Assembly (NCBI GenBank): GCA_965657945.1
Contig: CBFHPW010000010.1
Location: 6,021 to 70,020 of the forward strand
DNA length: 64,000 nucleotides
DNA from: CAJJDF01 sp965657945
GTDB lineage: Bacteria; Bacteroidota; Bacteroidia; Flavobacteriales_D; CAJJDF01
Direction of reading: 5' to 3'
Shown: one piece after another, positions 43,449 to 52,435 of the stretch
Layout of the letters: each line of letters starts with the position of its first letter
Numbering within the stretch: the first letter of the stretch is position 1
Made by a program: the position numbers and the translations under genes
The notes under the pieces: model-generated
Databases searched by the model: none
Told to the model about the DNA's origin: nothing
What the model saw: the letters and a program-made list of their open reading frames with translations, nothing else

Positions 43449-44723
43449 ATGGCATTAAATATAATTTGGATAGCTTTTTTTCTGATTGCCTTTGTGGTTG
43501 GGTTGATAAAATTGGTCTTTTTTCAAGATATAGAGGTATTTAAAAATATCGTTGACACCTTATTTGACAGAGCCGTTATTGGGTTTGAATTATCCATTGG
43601 ATTAACCGGTGTAATAGCTTTGTGGATGGGAATAATGAAAATTGGTGAAAAAGGTGGAGCTGTTAAAATGCTAACCAAATTGGTAAGTCCACTCTTTATC
43701 AAACTGTTTCCTGATGTGCCCAAAGATCATCCAGCGGTTGGCTCCATGATGATGAATTTTTCGGCAAACATGCTTGGATTAAGTAATGCAGCCACCCCGC
43801 TAGGGCTGAAAGCCATGGGGGATTTGCAAGAACTGAATCCGAATAAAGAAAAAGCTTCTAATTCGCAAATAATGTTTTTAGTTCTGAATACGACAGGATT
43901 TACCTTAATTCCTGTTACCATAATGGCATTACGAGCTTCCAAGGGATCCATTGACCCAACAGTCATTTTTCTACCAATTTTAATTACCACATTTATTTCC
44001 AGTTTATTTGGACTCGTTTTGATGGCCATTATTCAAAAAATCAATCTTTTTCAAGGCGTAATTCTAGCCTATATTGGTGGTGCAATATGCTTGCTTGGCT
44101 TATTATTTTGGTATTTATCGGGACTCGAAAAACCACAACTAGCCATAGTTTCAGGGTTAATTTCTAATCTATTAATCTTTGGAGTTATTGTTTTTTTTAT
44201 TGTTCTAGCGCTAATTAAAAAAATAGATGTTTTTGATAGTTTTATTGAAGGTGCAAAAGAAGGATTTGGAGTAGCAATAAAAATTATTCCTTACCTCATT
44301 GCGATTCTTTGTGCAATAGGAGTATTTGTAGCGTGTGGAGCAATGGAAATGGTTACGGATGCTATTCGGTATCTAGTGGAACTTGCCGGCCTCGATACAA
44401 GATTTGTTGATGGAGTGCCCACGGCTCTAATGAAACCTTTATCTGGTGGAGGCGCTCAAGGCATGATGGTAGATTCTTGGATTGCAGCAGAGAATACTTT
44501 GAACACAATGAATCCGAGTAATACGATAAAAGGTCCAGATACTTTTTTAGGTCAATTAACCTCGGTGCTTCAAGGGTCTACGGAAACCACCTTTTATGTT
44601 CTTGCGGTATACTTTGGTTCTGTAGGAATTAAAAATACTCGTTACGCAGCTACGGCAGGGCTATTAGCCGATTTTGTTGGAATCATTGCCGCCATTTTTA
44701 TCACTTATTACTTTTTTGGATAA
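43449..44723 (+). CDS. SpmAB-like nucleoside recognition domain membrane protein
   Basis: The product has 424 residues with about ten membrane helices. The first half (DRAVIGFELSIGLTGVIALWMGIMKI, NFSANMLGLSNAATPLGLKAM) matches SpmA and the second (GFGVAIKIIPYLIAILCAIGVF, ALMKPLSGGGAQGMM, GSTETTFYVLAVYFGSVG) matches SpmB, so this is a fused SpmA-SpmB. The name comes from Bacillus spore maturation; in non-sporulating Bacteroidota the transported or sensed molecule is unknown. It follows the dihydroorotase-like gene by 41 bases and abuts menF with no gap. Confidence 0.9.
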   Translation: MALNIIWIAFFLIAFVVGLIKLVFFQDIEVFKNIVDTLFDRAVIGFELSIGLTGVIALWMGIMKIGEKGGAVKMLTKLVSPLFIKLFPDVPKDHPAVGSMMMNFSANMLGLSNAATPLGLKAMGDLQELNPNKEKASNSQIMFLVLNTTGFTLIPVTIMALRASKGSIDPTVIFLPILITTFISSLFGLVLMAIIQKINLFQGVILAYIGGAICLLGLLFWYLSGLEKPQLAIVSGLISNLLIFGVIVFFIVLALIKKIDVFDSFIEGAKEGFGVAIKIIPYLIAILCAIGVFVACGAMEMVTDAIRYLVELAGLDTRFVDGVPTALMKPLSGGGAQGMMVDSWIAAENTLNTMNPSNTIKGPDTFLGQLTSVLQGSTETTFYVLAVYFGSVGIKNTRYAATAGLLADFVGIIAAIFITYYFFG

Positions 44724-45710
44724 ATGCAAAACAAGAGAGTCGCCATTTATAGAATGCCTAAGGAAACGGATTTTTATTCAATCGAATCTGACAAGCAATT
44801 AGCCATTAATTCTGTGAGCTACGGGAACAACTTTTTCTTTTCTAATTTCGAGAATAATCTCACCTACTCATTTGACAATCCTCTTGTTAAAAAAAACAGT
44901 TGGCCTAGTTTTGTTCCCTTCTATAAAGAAAATCAGAAAGAAATATCGATTGAAACTTACCGGGAAAAAATAGAGGAAATCACGAAACAAATTCAATCAA
45001 AGTCTTATCAAAAAATCGTGTTTTCGCGAGTTAAAAACATAGAAAAAAAGAGCAATTTTGATGTACAGACGACTTTTGACTCTCTTTGTAAAAAGTACCC
45101 AGATGCTTTTATTTATTGTATTTCCTCACCAGAAACAGGAACTTGGATGGGAGCTACACCTGAGATTTTGGTCAAGCAAACCGGAAGTACTTTGTCTACC
45201 GTATCGCTAGCTGGCACCAGGGTAGAACCTGTGCAATGGACTTCCAAAGAAAAATTAGAACAGCAACTCGTAACGGATTACATTGCCAGCAAACTTGAGC
45301 CTTTTTCGGACAAACTCTCTGTGAGTAAACCGTATGACCTGAATACGGGGACCGTGATTCACTTAAAATCCGATATTAACATTCAACTCAACTCTCACTA
45401 TTCTATTTGGGATGTAGCCAAGTCCTTTCACCCTACACCAGCGGTGTGTGGAATTCCCGCGAAAAAAGCAAAGTCATTTATTGAAGAAAATGAACCTCAC
45501 CAAAGAAATTTGTATACAGGATTTATTGGTCCCATTGGAATAAATTCTCACCGAACACTTTTTGTAAACTTGCGCTGTATGCAAATTGGAAAAAACAAAA
45601 TCTCGCTGTATCTGGGCGGTGGAATTATGGGGGATTCCAATCCCGACAATGAGTGGATAGAAACGGAGAATAAGGCAAAGACTCTATTATCTGTTTTGGC
45701 AGAGGTTTAA
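44724..45710 (+). CDS. menF: Isochorismate synthase
   Basis: The product has 328 residues, shorter than E. coli MenF mainly in the N-terminal part. It converts chorismate to isochorismate for menaquinone, or less likely for a siderophore. The chorismate-binding core is intact: KIVFSRVKNIE, GATPEILVK, LAGTR, HPTPAVCGIPAKKA, RNLYTGFIGPIG, and LYLGGGIMGDSNPDNEWIETENKA with the Mg-binding glutamates. The ATG directly follows the stop of the SpmAB-like gene, so translation is probably coupled. Menaquinone is the usual Bacteroidota quinone, which fits the class 2 PyrD and the iron-sulfur operon of this window. Confidence 0.92.
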   Translation: MQNKRVAIYRMPKETDFYSIESDKQLAINSVSYGNNFFFSNFENNLTYSFDNPLVKKNSWPSFVPFYKENQKEISIETYREKIEEITKQIQSKSYQKIVFSRVKNIEKKSNFDVQTTFDSLCKKYPDAFIYCISSPETGTWMGATPEILVKQTGSTLSTVSLAGTRVEPVQWTSKEKLEQQLVTDYIASKLEPFSDKLSVSKPYDLNTGTVIHLKSDINIQLNSHYSIWDVAKSFHPTPAVCGIPAKKAKSFIEENEPHQRNLYTGFIGPIGINSHRTLFVNLRCMQIGKNKISLYLGGGIMGDSNPDNEWIETENKAKTLLSVLAEV

Positions 45711-45808
45711 TTCTTTCCCTCAAATTCAGTATTTGGCGGGGATTTTGGAATTTTTAGGCTCGATTCCTGAAAAGATTATTCTTATCTTTAAATCAAACAA
45801 CTAAAAAC

Positions 45809-46468
45809 ATGCGACACATGAAACAACTATTTTTCGTTATCCTATTGAGCTTTTTGTCACTTTCTGGCTTGGCAAAAGTAAGTTTTGAAGGCCAAATCGA
45901 CTTCAAAATTTCGTACAAAAATTTACCTGAAGAAATGGGCATGTACAAAGCTATGCTCCCAAAAAAATCGAGAGTACTGATAAAAAATGAGTGGAGTAAA
46001 ATTCAACAAAATATGGGTGTTTTGATGAAAATGGATGTGATTTTTAATTCCAAAACAAATGCTTCGTTGATGCTAATAAATGCAATGGGCAAAAAAATAG
46101 CTGTGGAAACAAAAGATACAGCTAAAAAAATAGATCCGAATTTATTTACTTTAACAAAAAAAGATGACATAAAAATTATTGCCGGTTATAAATGCCAAAA
46201 AAACATCTTGACGGACACCGCAAATAATTCATACGTATTGTGGATAACGGATAAACTACCTAGTTACAAGAATCAAAATCTACCAGATATTGATCTGGGA
46301 GGTTTTCCCATGGAATACAGCATCGAAAATAATGGAATGAGTGTAAAAATGACAGCCTCCAAAGTAGTAGAAAAAGAAATTTCTGATTCGGAATTTAGGA
46401 TTCCTGATGATTACGAAAAGAAAACCGCAGAGGAAATGGGAGAATTAATGCAAGGAATGAAATTTTAA
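45809..46468 (+). CDS. DUF4412 secreted protein
   Basis: The product has 219 residues from the ATG at 45809; the ATG at 45818 gives the more typical MKQLFFVILLSF signal peptide. The mature part starts KVSFEGQIDFKI and continues with short strands, GYKCQKN, SYVLWITDKLP and a C-terminal EFRIPDDYE, the pattern of DUF4412. These small exported proteins resemble LolA/GLPGLI-like beta-folds, but no function is established. It ends 9 bases from the converging glycosyltransferase fragment. Confidence 0.8.
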   Translation: MRHMKQLFFVILLSFLSLSGLAKVSFEGQIDFKISYKNLPEEMGMYKAMLPKKSRVLIKNEWSKIQQNMGVLMKMDVIFNSKTNASLMLINAMGKKIAVETKDTAKKIDPNLFTLTKKDDIKIIAGYKCQKNILTDTANNSYVLWITDKLPSYKNQNLPDIDLGGFPMEYSIENNGMSVKMTASKVVEKEISDSEFRIPDDYEKKTAEEMGELMQGMKF

Positions 46469-46477
46469 ATGACGTGG

Positions 46478-47111
46478 TTAGCTAAGGAAAAAGTAATCAG
46501 TATTGGGCCTTTGATTCATGGAATCAAGCGCCTTTTTTATTTCCTTTTGCGCCTCTTTATTTCTTATCGCTATCAAAATTTGCGGACCAATTTTCTTTAA
46601 TAGGCGCTTCTCTGATTCCAACTTTTTTCCATAAATATCTTTGCCGATTTTATTCGGATTATTGGTAACCCAACTAAAATCTTGGTTTTGTTCAATTAAA
46701 AAAGCAGCCAATTCTTTTCCCTTTTTGCCAGCACCCCAAAGGGTTAATTCTCGAGCAGAATCTCGATGTAATTCAAAAAAGTAGGTCATTTTAACGGGAA
46801 GAAAAAAATTATCGGAATACTGTTCGTCTGTTCGAGAAGTTCGGGTCGAGTAATCTCTCCAAGAATGAATAACTTGTGGGATTGAGGCGATCTTTAATTG
46901 ATGTTTCATCATCCTAAAGGCCAATTCATAATCTTCTGGATATACAGTAGAATCAAACCTTCCAATCTTTTCAAAATCTTCTTTATACATCATCCAGCTG
47001 GGAGATGGAACAACACATTCTTTATAAATTTCATCAAAATTTGTTTCGTTTACTGTTAATTTATTCAACCATTCTTGGTAGTAGAAATAGCCGTCCCCTA
47101 TTCCATTTTCG
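46478..47111 (-). CDS. Glycosyltransferase (GT2-like), N-terminus lost in gap
   Basis: The frame enters from the N-gap and gives 211 residues. GDGYFYYQEWLNKL, then VPSPSWMMYKEDFEKIGRFDSTVYPEDYELAFRMMKH, is the acceptor-side part of a GT-A family 2 glycosyltransferase: the PEDYELAFRM motif is the usual ED-x-E-L region. A C-terminal Rossmann-like segment (LTLWGAGKKGKELAAFL ... QILIAIRNKEAQ) follows, as in some surface-polysaccharide transferases. The N-terminal ~90 residues with the nucleotide-binding DxD are missing because of the gap. It must not be read as the end of AnmK. Confidence 0.75.
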
Positions 47112-47210
47112 NNNNNNNNNNNNNNNNNNNNNNNNNNNNNNNNNNNNNNNNNNNNNNNNNNNNNNNNNNNNNNNNNNNNNNNNNNNNNNNNNNNNNNNNN
47201 NNNNNNNNNN
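47112..47210. other. Assembly gap of 99 Ns
   Basis: Unknown bases join the anmK 5' part to the glycosyltransferase 3' part in one frame by chance. The missing ends of both proteins need more than 99 bases, so the gap size is a placeholder or an underestimate. Confidence 1.
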
Positions 47211-48160
47211 AAAAAAGCAAAAATCAATGCTTCCTTAAATTCAATTAATTCTTTGTTGGCAGAAACAATAGTTGCTTGGCTGTAAGTTTGTATTTTCCTA
47301 ATCAAAAATTCGTTGTAGGCTCCACCTCCTGTAATCAAAACTTTGGATTTGGGAGTTAAGAAACTCGCAATGCACTGCGCTATATACTCCGTTACGGTGG
47401 CTAGTTTGGTTTCTGCTATCGAAGTACTTTTTTCTAAAATTGGTAACAAGAATTCTTGGTACTGTTCGTTTCCAAGGGACTTTCCTTCAAAATCTAATTC
47501 TTGCAGCTTCCAGAGCAATTGAGAATTTATGACACCTTGTTTGGCTAGATTTCCTTTGTCGTCAAACTCGTGCCCCATTTCTAGTGCCAATGGGTTCATT
47601 GCCATATTTGCAATACAAATATCTTGCGCTTTTCTTACTCCGTTTTGTCGGTAAGAAACATTGGCAATTCCACCTATATTTACACAGAAATCATAGTCGG
47701 AAAAGAGTAATTCATCTCCAATAGGAACCAAAGGAGCACCTTGGCCTCCAGCTCGCACATCAGCAGTTCTGAAGTCGTTAATAACGGGAAGATTCAACCT
47801 GTTTTTTATTGCTTTTCCATTTCCTATCTGGAGAGTGAACCCATTTTCGGGTTGGTGAAAAACCGTGTGGCCATGTGAGGCCACAAAATCGACATTGTTT
47901 AATTTTCTTTCTTCAATGAATTGACATGTTTCTTGGCATATAAACTGACCAAATTCTATGCTCAATTCCTCAATTTCTTCCTTGTTTAGTGTGTGAGCAT
48001 TTCTCAATTTATACTTCCATTCATTGGAGTACTCTACCATTTTGGAATCTTTCAATTGAAAAGACCAATTTCCAGATTCAAACGCAAATCGGCAAAAAGC
48101 CAAATCCAACCCATCACAGGATGTGCCAGACATAATACCAATTGCATTGTACTCTTTCAT
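47211..48160 (-). CDS. anmK: Anhydro-N-acetylmuramic acid kinase, C-terminus lost in gap
   Basis: The 316 visible residues begin MKEYNAIGIMSGTSCDGLD, the ATP-binding start of AnmK, and include the catalytic-aspartate strand NDFRTADVRAGGQGAPLVP, VNIGGIANVSY, and GGGAYNEFL. AnmK phosphorylates and opens 1,6-anhydro-MurNAc released by peptidoglycan turnover, giving MurNAc 6-phosphate. The sequence ends EALIFAF at the gap; the family normally continues about 40-50 residues further. It is followed leftward by Ns and then by an unrelated glycosyltransferase. Confidence 0.93.
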
Positions 48161-48193
48161 AAAGCTGAACTAAAGTAGAAAGTTACAAAGATT

Positions 48194-48829
48194 TTAGATA
48201 AGAAAGTGCGTCTTTACAAGATTGATTAGAGCCGAAATAATATATTCCACTCCAATTGAAATTACGATAAACCCGATAATTCTGGACAAACCATTGATGC
48301 CAGAAGCTCCCATTTTCCTCGCAATTAGATGAGCAGATTTGAGAATGGCGTAAATCAAAATTGTTACAAACAGCATGGCTCCAATTAGAATAAACTTTTG
48401 TGAAGTCAATCTATAAGCTTGATTATAAGTAATCAGTAAAGAAATTGTTCCGGGTCCGGCTAGCATAGGAATAGCAAGTGGCGTAAGGCTGATTTCGGAC
48501 CTTTTCTGAATATCGTCCTCCACTTTTTTTCTTTTCATTCCTTTGTGTTCGGCAAATTTTCCTGTAAGTAAAGCAAATCCAGAAGAGGCGATTATCAAGC
48601 CACCTGCTATTTTCAACGAATTGATTCCAATTCCAAAAAAAACTAATAAATACTTTCCTAAAAAGAAAGAGATGAGCAAAATTACGAGGACATTAACAGC
48701 GGTCCAAAAAGCGATAATTCCTTTTTCTTTGGAGGTATTATCTTGGGTGAGCCCCACAAAAACTGGCACCGTTCCTAGCGGATTCATGATAGAGAAGAGA
48801 GCACCAAACGAGAGAATAAATAGTTCCAT
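48194..48829 (-). CDS. MarC family integral membrane protein
   Basis: The product has 211 residues with six membrane helices. The start FGALFSIMNPLGTVPVFVGLT, the ALLTGKF loop and ISLTPLAIPMLAGPGTISLLI are MarC (UPF0056) signatures, with the repeated NP(L/x)G and AGPG motifs in each half. MarC was once linked to multiple antibiotic resistance but this is not supported; some relatives export amino acids. It precedes anmK by 33 bases on the same strand, and coexpression is possible. Confidence 0.92.
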   Translation of the reverse strand: MELFILSFGALFSIMNPLGTVPVFVGLTQDNTSKEKGIIAFWTAVNVLVILLISFFLGKYLLVFFGIGINSLKIAGGLIIASSGFALLTGKFAEHKGMKRKKVEDDIQKRSEISLTPLAIPMLAGPGTISLLITYNQAYRLTSQKFILIGAMLFVTILIYAILKSAHLIARKMGASGINGLSRIIGFIVISIGVEYIISALINLVKTHFLI

Positions 48830-48910
48830 TTCCTTTTTTTTGCAAAGGAAAGCGATTTTTATTCTCCCAAAAGAACTCTATCATTAAGCCTGTATTACTA
48901 TTATATTAAG

Positions 48911-48992
48911 CTAGATTGTACTGAAATATTCGAGCACGGCTTTTGCTTCTTCTTCTGTTAAATTTTATTGCAATTGGGTCTTTTTCTGTCAT
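48911..48992 (-). pseudogene. Possible frameshifted small-protein remnant
   Basis: Leftward from an ATG at 48992 the frame reads MTEKDPIAIK. A one-base shift then continues with NLTEEEAKAVLEYFSTI and a stop at 48911. The LTEEEAKAVLE segment resembles the C-terminal part of very short Bacteroidota proteins whose function is unknown. The region is only 82 bases, so this could be chance. Confidence 0.3.
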
Positions 48993-49072
48993 TTCTTAAT
49001 GATTCAGAATCATTTCTATCACCCGTGATGGATTTATTTTGTTTTGAACTCTCATAAATTATTGTCTCAAAA

Positions 49073-49948
49073 TTATTCTATTATTATCATCGAAATTGTG
49101 GGGTAATGTGTAGTAAAAAACCCGTAGCCCTCGTGAATATTTGTTGGGTAATTAATAGGTTCTCGAACCAAACTGGTAAACAAACGACCACCCCTTAATC
49201 TCGCATTAAGATAGTCGAAATACCCTTCACTAATTGAAGAAATTGACATGAAAATTGTATCTTGTTCCCAATCTGAAAGAGTGTAACTCTTGTTCACTAA
49301 ATGATTTTGGAAATTTTCATCACTTACGATAATAGTCTCTTTCAGTATATCGTCATTTTCCGATAAGTCAATCCCTCCAGATGAGCTGCTTGAGCCATTG
49401 GGAGAGTAAAAATTAATCATGTACCAATTCTTTTCTGTAGGTGGATCGTAGAAAGAATAAGATATTTTTGTTTGACTTAATTCATTTGACTTAATCGTTT
49501 CTGCGAAAACAGTATCCAATAAAACTTGAGGCAACATAGAGGCCGAGGAAGTGACTGACATTCCTGTTTGCCAATCTTTTACAAAAAGATTGTATCGGGT
49601 ATTAACCAATAGGGGTGTTCCTACACTAACGAATACACCTGGCACACCTGCAGCTTTTCGTAATGTATCTGTTATTCCGTTGTAATTTATTGTAACGATG
49701 CCAGAATCTATGAGAAGTTGACTCAAAATATCTTGTGACAGACTTCCATCTTCAATATTAAATCCTTTGGTATCTATACTTTTGGATACTATCACTGTCA
49801 TTAAGTTTCCTGGAATAATTTGAGAGGCGATGACCAATTTTTGTTCTGCCTGTGGCAAGTCTATATCAAGTGGCTCTGGTCTACAACGAATAAAAAGAAA
49901 ACTTATACTAATTGCCAAAAATAAATATTTATCAATTTGCTTTTTCAT
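49073..49948 (-). CDS. DUF4249 lipoprotein, TonB-receptor partner
   Basis: The product has 291 residues. The signal MKKQIDKYLFLAISISFLFIRC is a lipobox start, with lipidation at Cys22. The mature sequence has DUF4249 features: EQKLVIASQI, the middle YNLFVKDWQTGMSVTS strand, a paired-aspartate sandwich, and a late F(F/S)TSLV stretch near RGGRLFTSLVREP. DUF4249 proteins sit beside TonB-dependent receptors in Bacteroidota and are thought to help capture a substrate at the surface. It begins 2 bases after the receptor gene. The mature part ends IIIE. Confidence 0.85.
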   Translation of the reverse strand: MKKQIDKYLFLAISISFLFIRCRPEPLDIDLPQAEQKLVIASQIIPGNLMTVIVSKSIDTKGFNIEDGSLSQDILSQLLIDSGIVTINYNGITDTLRKAAGVPGVFVSVGTPLLVNTRYNLFVKDWQTGMSVTSSASMLPQVLLDTVFAETIKSNELSQTKISYSFYDPPTEKNWYMINFYSPNGSSSSSGGIDLSENDDILKETIIVSDENFQNHLVNKSYTLSDWEQDTIFMSISSISEGYFDYLNARLRGGRLFTSLVREPINYPTNIHEGYGFFTTHYPTISMIIIE

Positions 49949-49950
49949 AA

Positions 49951-52281
49951 TTAAAATTTAAAATTGTAAGCGACTGATGGAATGAAGCCAAATAAACCAG
50001 GTTGTTCATATTTATACCCTCCACTTTCGGTAGGCACAATATTAACCCTGTAAGGTTGAGCATAATTATAAGTATTGTAACAACCAAAATGCCATTCTCC
50101 TACCAATTTTCTCTTTTTCTTTGCTCCAAAAAGTCTGTTTTCTCGTCCGTTTAAAACAAAATTTAAATCCAATCGATGCGAAGCAGACATTTGAACTGCG
50201 TTTCTGGCTGTATAAATTGGAACTACATCCACACCTGTAAGAGTGGAGTTTGGCATAAAATATTGACCGTTTTGGGCAGTAAATCTTGATCCTGTTTGGT
50301 AGACCCAAACTGCTGACGCTGCCCATCTTTTACTCAACTTGTAAGAGGTTACAATTGAGCCAGTGTGTCTCCGGTCATATTTTGCCCAAAATTTACTCCC
50401 GCCATTTAATTCGTCAAAATCTCTAGTGGCCCAGGAAAGGGTGTAAGAAATCCAGCCTGTGAATTTTCCTCTTTCTTTTTTGAGCATAAGTTCAAATCCC
50501 CATGCATCTCCGGTACCTTGTAATAATTCATTTTCAAAATCATTGTTTAAGATCAAACTGGCTCCTTCTTTGTACTGAATAAGATTCTGAAGCCATTTAT
50601 AATACACCTCAGCCGTAATCATTATACTCTTTTTTGGAAATAAGTAATTGTATCCTGCTGCAATTTGATCAGAAATTTGTGGTTGTATATTTTTCGTTAT
50701 GGGATACCACAAGTCAGTGGGCAAAGTAACTGTAGAGCTTGAAACTCGGTGCATATATTGTTTCATTCTGGAATAGCTCGCCTTCAATGCACTTCTTTCA
50801 TTTAGCATCATTCTTCCTGCAACTCTTGGCTCTAACCCTGTGTAGAATTTTCCTTTTACCGTACTTCCTGTTATCCTCAATCCATAACTTATTTTATACT
50901 TTGCATTCAATTCATGTTCCATGTTACCGTACAAAGCCATTTCTTGAGTTACTTGTTTCACCCCTCTACTACTACCTAATAATTCAGAAATATTTCCTCT
51001 CGTTGTTACAATATTTGGTCTAAAAACATGATTTATAAAAGCTCCTCCAAACTTAATTTTTTGTTCTGGTGATTTAAAAAAATCAAAATCTATTTTTGTT
51101 CCAACGTCAATTACATTGGAACTGATTCGTATTCGATTACTGACTATGTCACCGTTTATCTCGTAATTAAAATTGGTATTTATCAATGAAATATTTGAAA
51201 AAAGCTTTGGAGTAAACACATGATTCCATCTCAATGTATTGGTCCAGTTTCCTAATTTAAATCCAAAATCTATTCCTCCAAAATTCTCAGAGGAATCAGG
51301 TTCATTCTCTAAATTTCTTTCTTTAAAACTTAGTACATCTTTTCCGAAATAAAGACTGTAATAAATTCTGTCTTTCTTTGTGATTTGATAATTCGCTTTC
51401 ACATTTAAATCATAAAAATAATAAGGAAGCGGGGCACCTATTAGCTTAAATACTTGATCAATGTAGGTTCTTCGCCCTGCAATAAGAAGACTGCCTTTCT
51501 CCTTTTTTATAGGAATTTCAAGAGTTAACCGAGAAGACAACAGGCCTACACCACCAGAACCATGAAACTTAGAGTCGTTTCCATTCTTCATAGTAATATC
51601 AAGTACAGAGGATAGTCTTCCACCATACTGAGAAGGAAAAGCACCTTTTAACAACGTCATGTCTTTGATTGCTTCGGGATTAAATACCGAAAAAAATCCA
51701 AATAAATGTCCTACATTATACACAATTGCTTCATCGAGTAATACAAGGTTCTGATCCGCATCTCCACCTCGAACAAACATTCCAGTACTTCCTTCTCCAC
51801 CACCCTGAACTCCTGGTAATAATTGAGCAATTTTAAGAATATCTGTTTCACCACCTAAAGAAGGTAAGGTCCTCATTTCCTCCATTTTCAAATTATCACG
51901 CGACATTTCCGTACTTTTCAATTCTTCCATTTCTTCTTTGGCTTCAGCTTCCACGGTAAATTCCTTCAGTTTGGTGCTGGAAGGCTCCATTCTTAAATCA
52001 AGAGTGATATTCTTTGTAAGCTCGATGACTTTAATGATTTTTTTGTAGCCTGTAAAGGATACGATCAGGGTAACTTTTCCCTCCTCCAAATCAGAGGGGT
52101 TTAAGGTAATCGAGTAAAAGCCATAGGCATTGGAAGAGGTTCCTTTGTTACCTTCTTTTACGTAAACTAGGGCAAAAGATAAATCTTCTCCTGTATTCTT
52201 GTCTTTTATTGTTCCGCTTATTGTTTGTGAATAAGAATACCATGTAAAAGAAAAGAAAAAAAGTAAACTGTATTTTTTCAT
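49951..52281 (-). CDS. TonB-dependent outer-membrane receptor with N-terminal carboxypeptidase-like domain
   Basis: The product has 776 residues: a signal peptide (1-19, ending YSQ), a carboxypeptidase-regulatory-like beta domain (about 20-105; ISGTIKDKNTGEDLSFALVYV, then TSSNAYGFYSI), a plug domain (ILKIAQLLPGVQGGGEGSTGMFVRGGDADQNLVLLDEAIVYN), and a barrel ending in SVAYNFKF with a C-terminal Phe. It imports a substrate across the outer membrane with energy from TonB. The plug region resembles receptors of the DUF4249-linked type rather than SusC. The substrate is unknown; no SusD, no siderophore genes and no Fur-like site are visible. Confidence 0.93.
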   Translation of the reverse strand: MKKYSLLFFFSFTWYSYSQTISGTIKDKNTGEDLSFALVYVKEGNKGTSSNAYGFYSITLNPSDLEEGKVTLIVSFTGYKKIIKVIELTKNITLDLRMEPSSTKLKEFTVEAEAKEEMEELKSTEMSRDNLKMEEMRTLPSLGGETDILKIAQLLPGVQGGGEGSTGMFVRGGDADQNLVLLDEAIVYNVGHLFGFFSVFNPEAIKDMTLLKGAFPSQYGGRLSSVLDITMKNGNDSKFHGSGGVGLLSSRLTLEIPIKKEKGSLLIAGRRTYIDQVFKLIGAPLPYYFYDLNVKANYQITKKDRIYYSLYFGKDVLSFKERNLENEPDSSENFGGIDFGFKLGNWTNTLRWNHVFTPKLFSNISLINTNFNYEINGDIVSNRIRISSNVIDVGTKIDFDFFKSPEQKIKFGGAFINHVFRPNIVTTRGNISELLGSSRGVKQVTQEMALYGNMEHELNAKYKISYGLRITGSTVKGKFYTGLEPRVAGRMMLNERSALKASYSRMKQYMHRVSSSTVTLPTDLWYPITKNIQPQISDQIAAGYNYLFPKKSIMITAEVYYKWLQNLIQYKEGASLILNNDFENELLQGTGDAWGFELMLKKERGKFTGWISYTLSWATRDFDELNGGSKFWAKYDRRHTGSIVTSYKLSKRWAASAVWVYQTGSRFTAQNGQYFMPNSTLTGVDVVPIYTARNAVQMSASHRLDLNFVLNGRENRLFGAKKKRKLVGEWHFGCYNTYNYAQPYRVNIVPTESGGYKYEQPGLFGFIPSVAYNFKF

Positions 52282-52435
52282 TTAAAAACTTTAGGAAACA
52301 AACTACTGATATATTTTTTGTATTTCCAAAAATAGTTGCCGAACAACTTAAATCATTGCCTGAATCTCAAATTCAAGGATTTATTCAACATGTCAAAAGT
52401 AATATTTCGTCACTTTTGAAAACAATTTAAACTTT

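Noticed and set aside
44724..45710. Salicylate or anthranilate synthase for menF
   Set aside because: The chorismate-binding core fits isochorismate synthase, and no trpG- or pchB-like neighbour is present.
45750..45780. GGCTCGATTCCTG resembling a tRNA T-arm
   Set aside because: No acceptor stem, D-arm or anticodon arm can be folded around it.
46478..48160. A single 560-residue AnmK-glycosyltransferase fusion
   Set aside because: It is an artefact of 99 Ns joining two unrelated genes that happen to be in the same frame.
52300..52433. Rightward frame reading FPKIVAEQLKSLPESQIQGF ... LLKTI before a stop at 52430
   Set aside because: It looks amphipathic and coding-like, but there is no start codon, it runs into the TonB-receptor start on the other strand, and about 45 codons is too short to trust.
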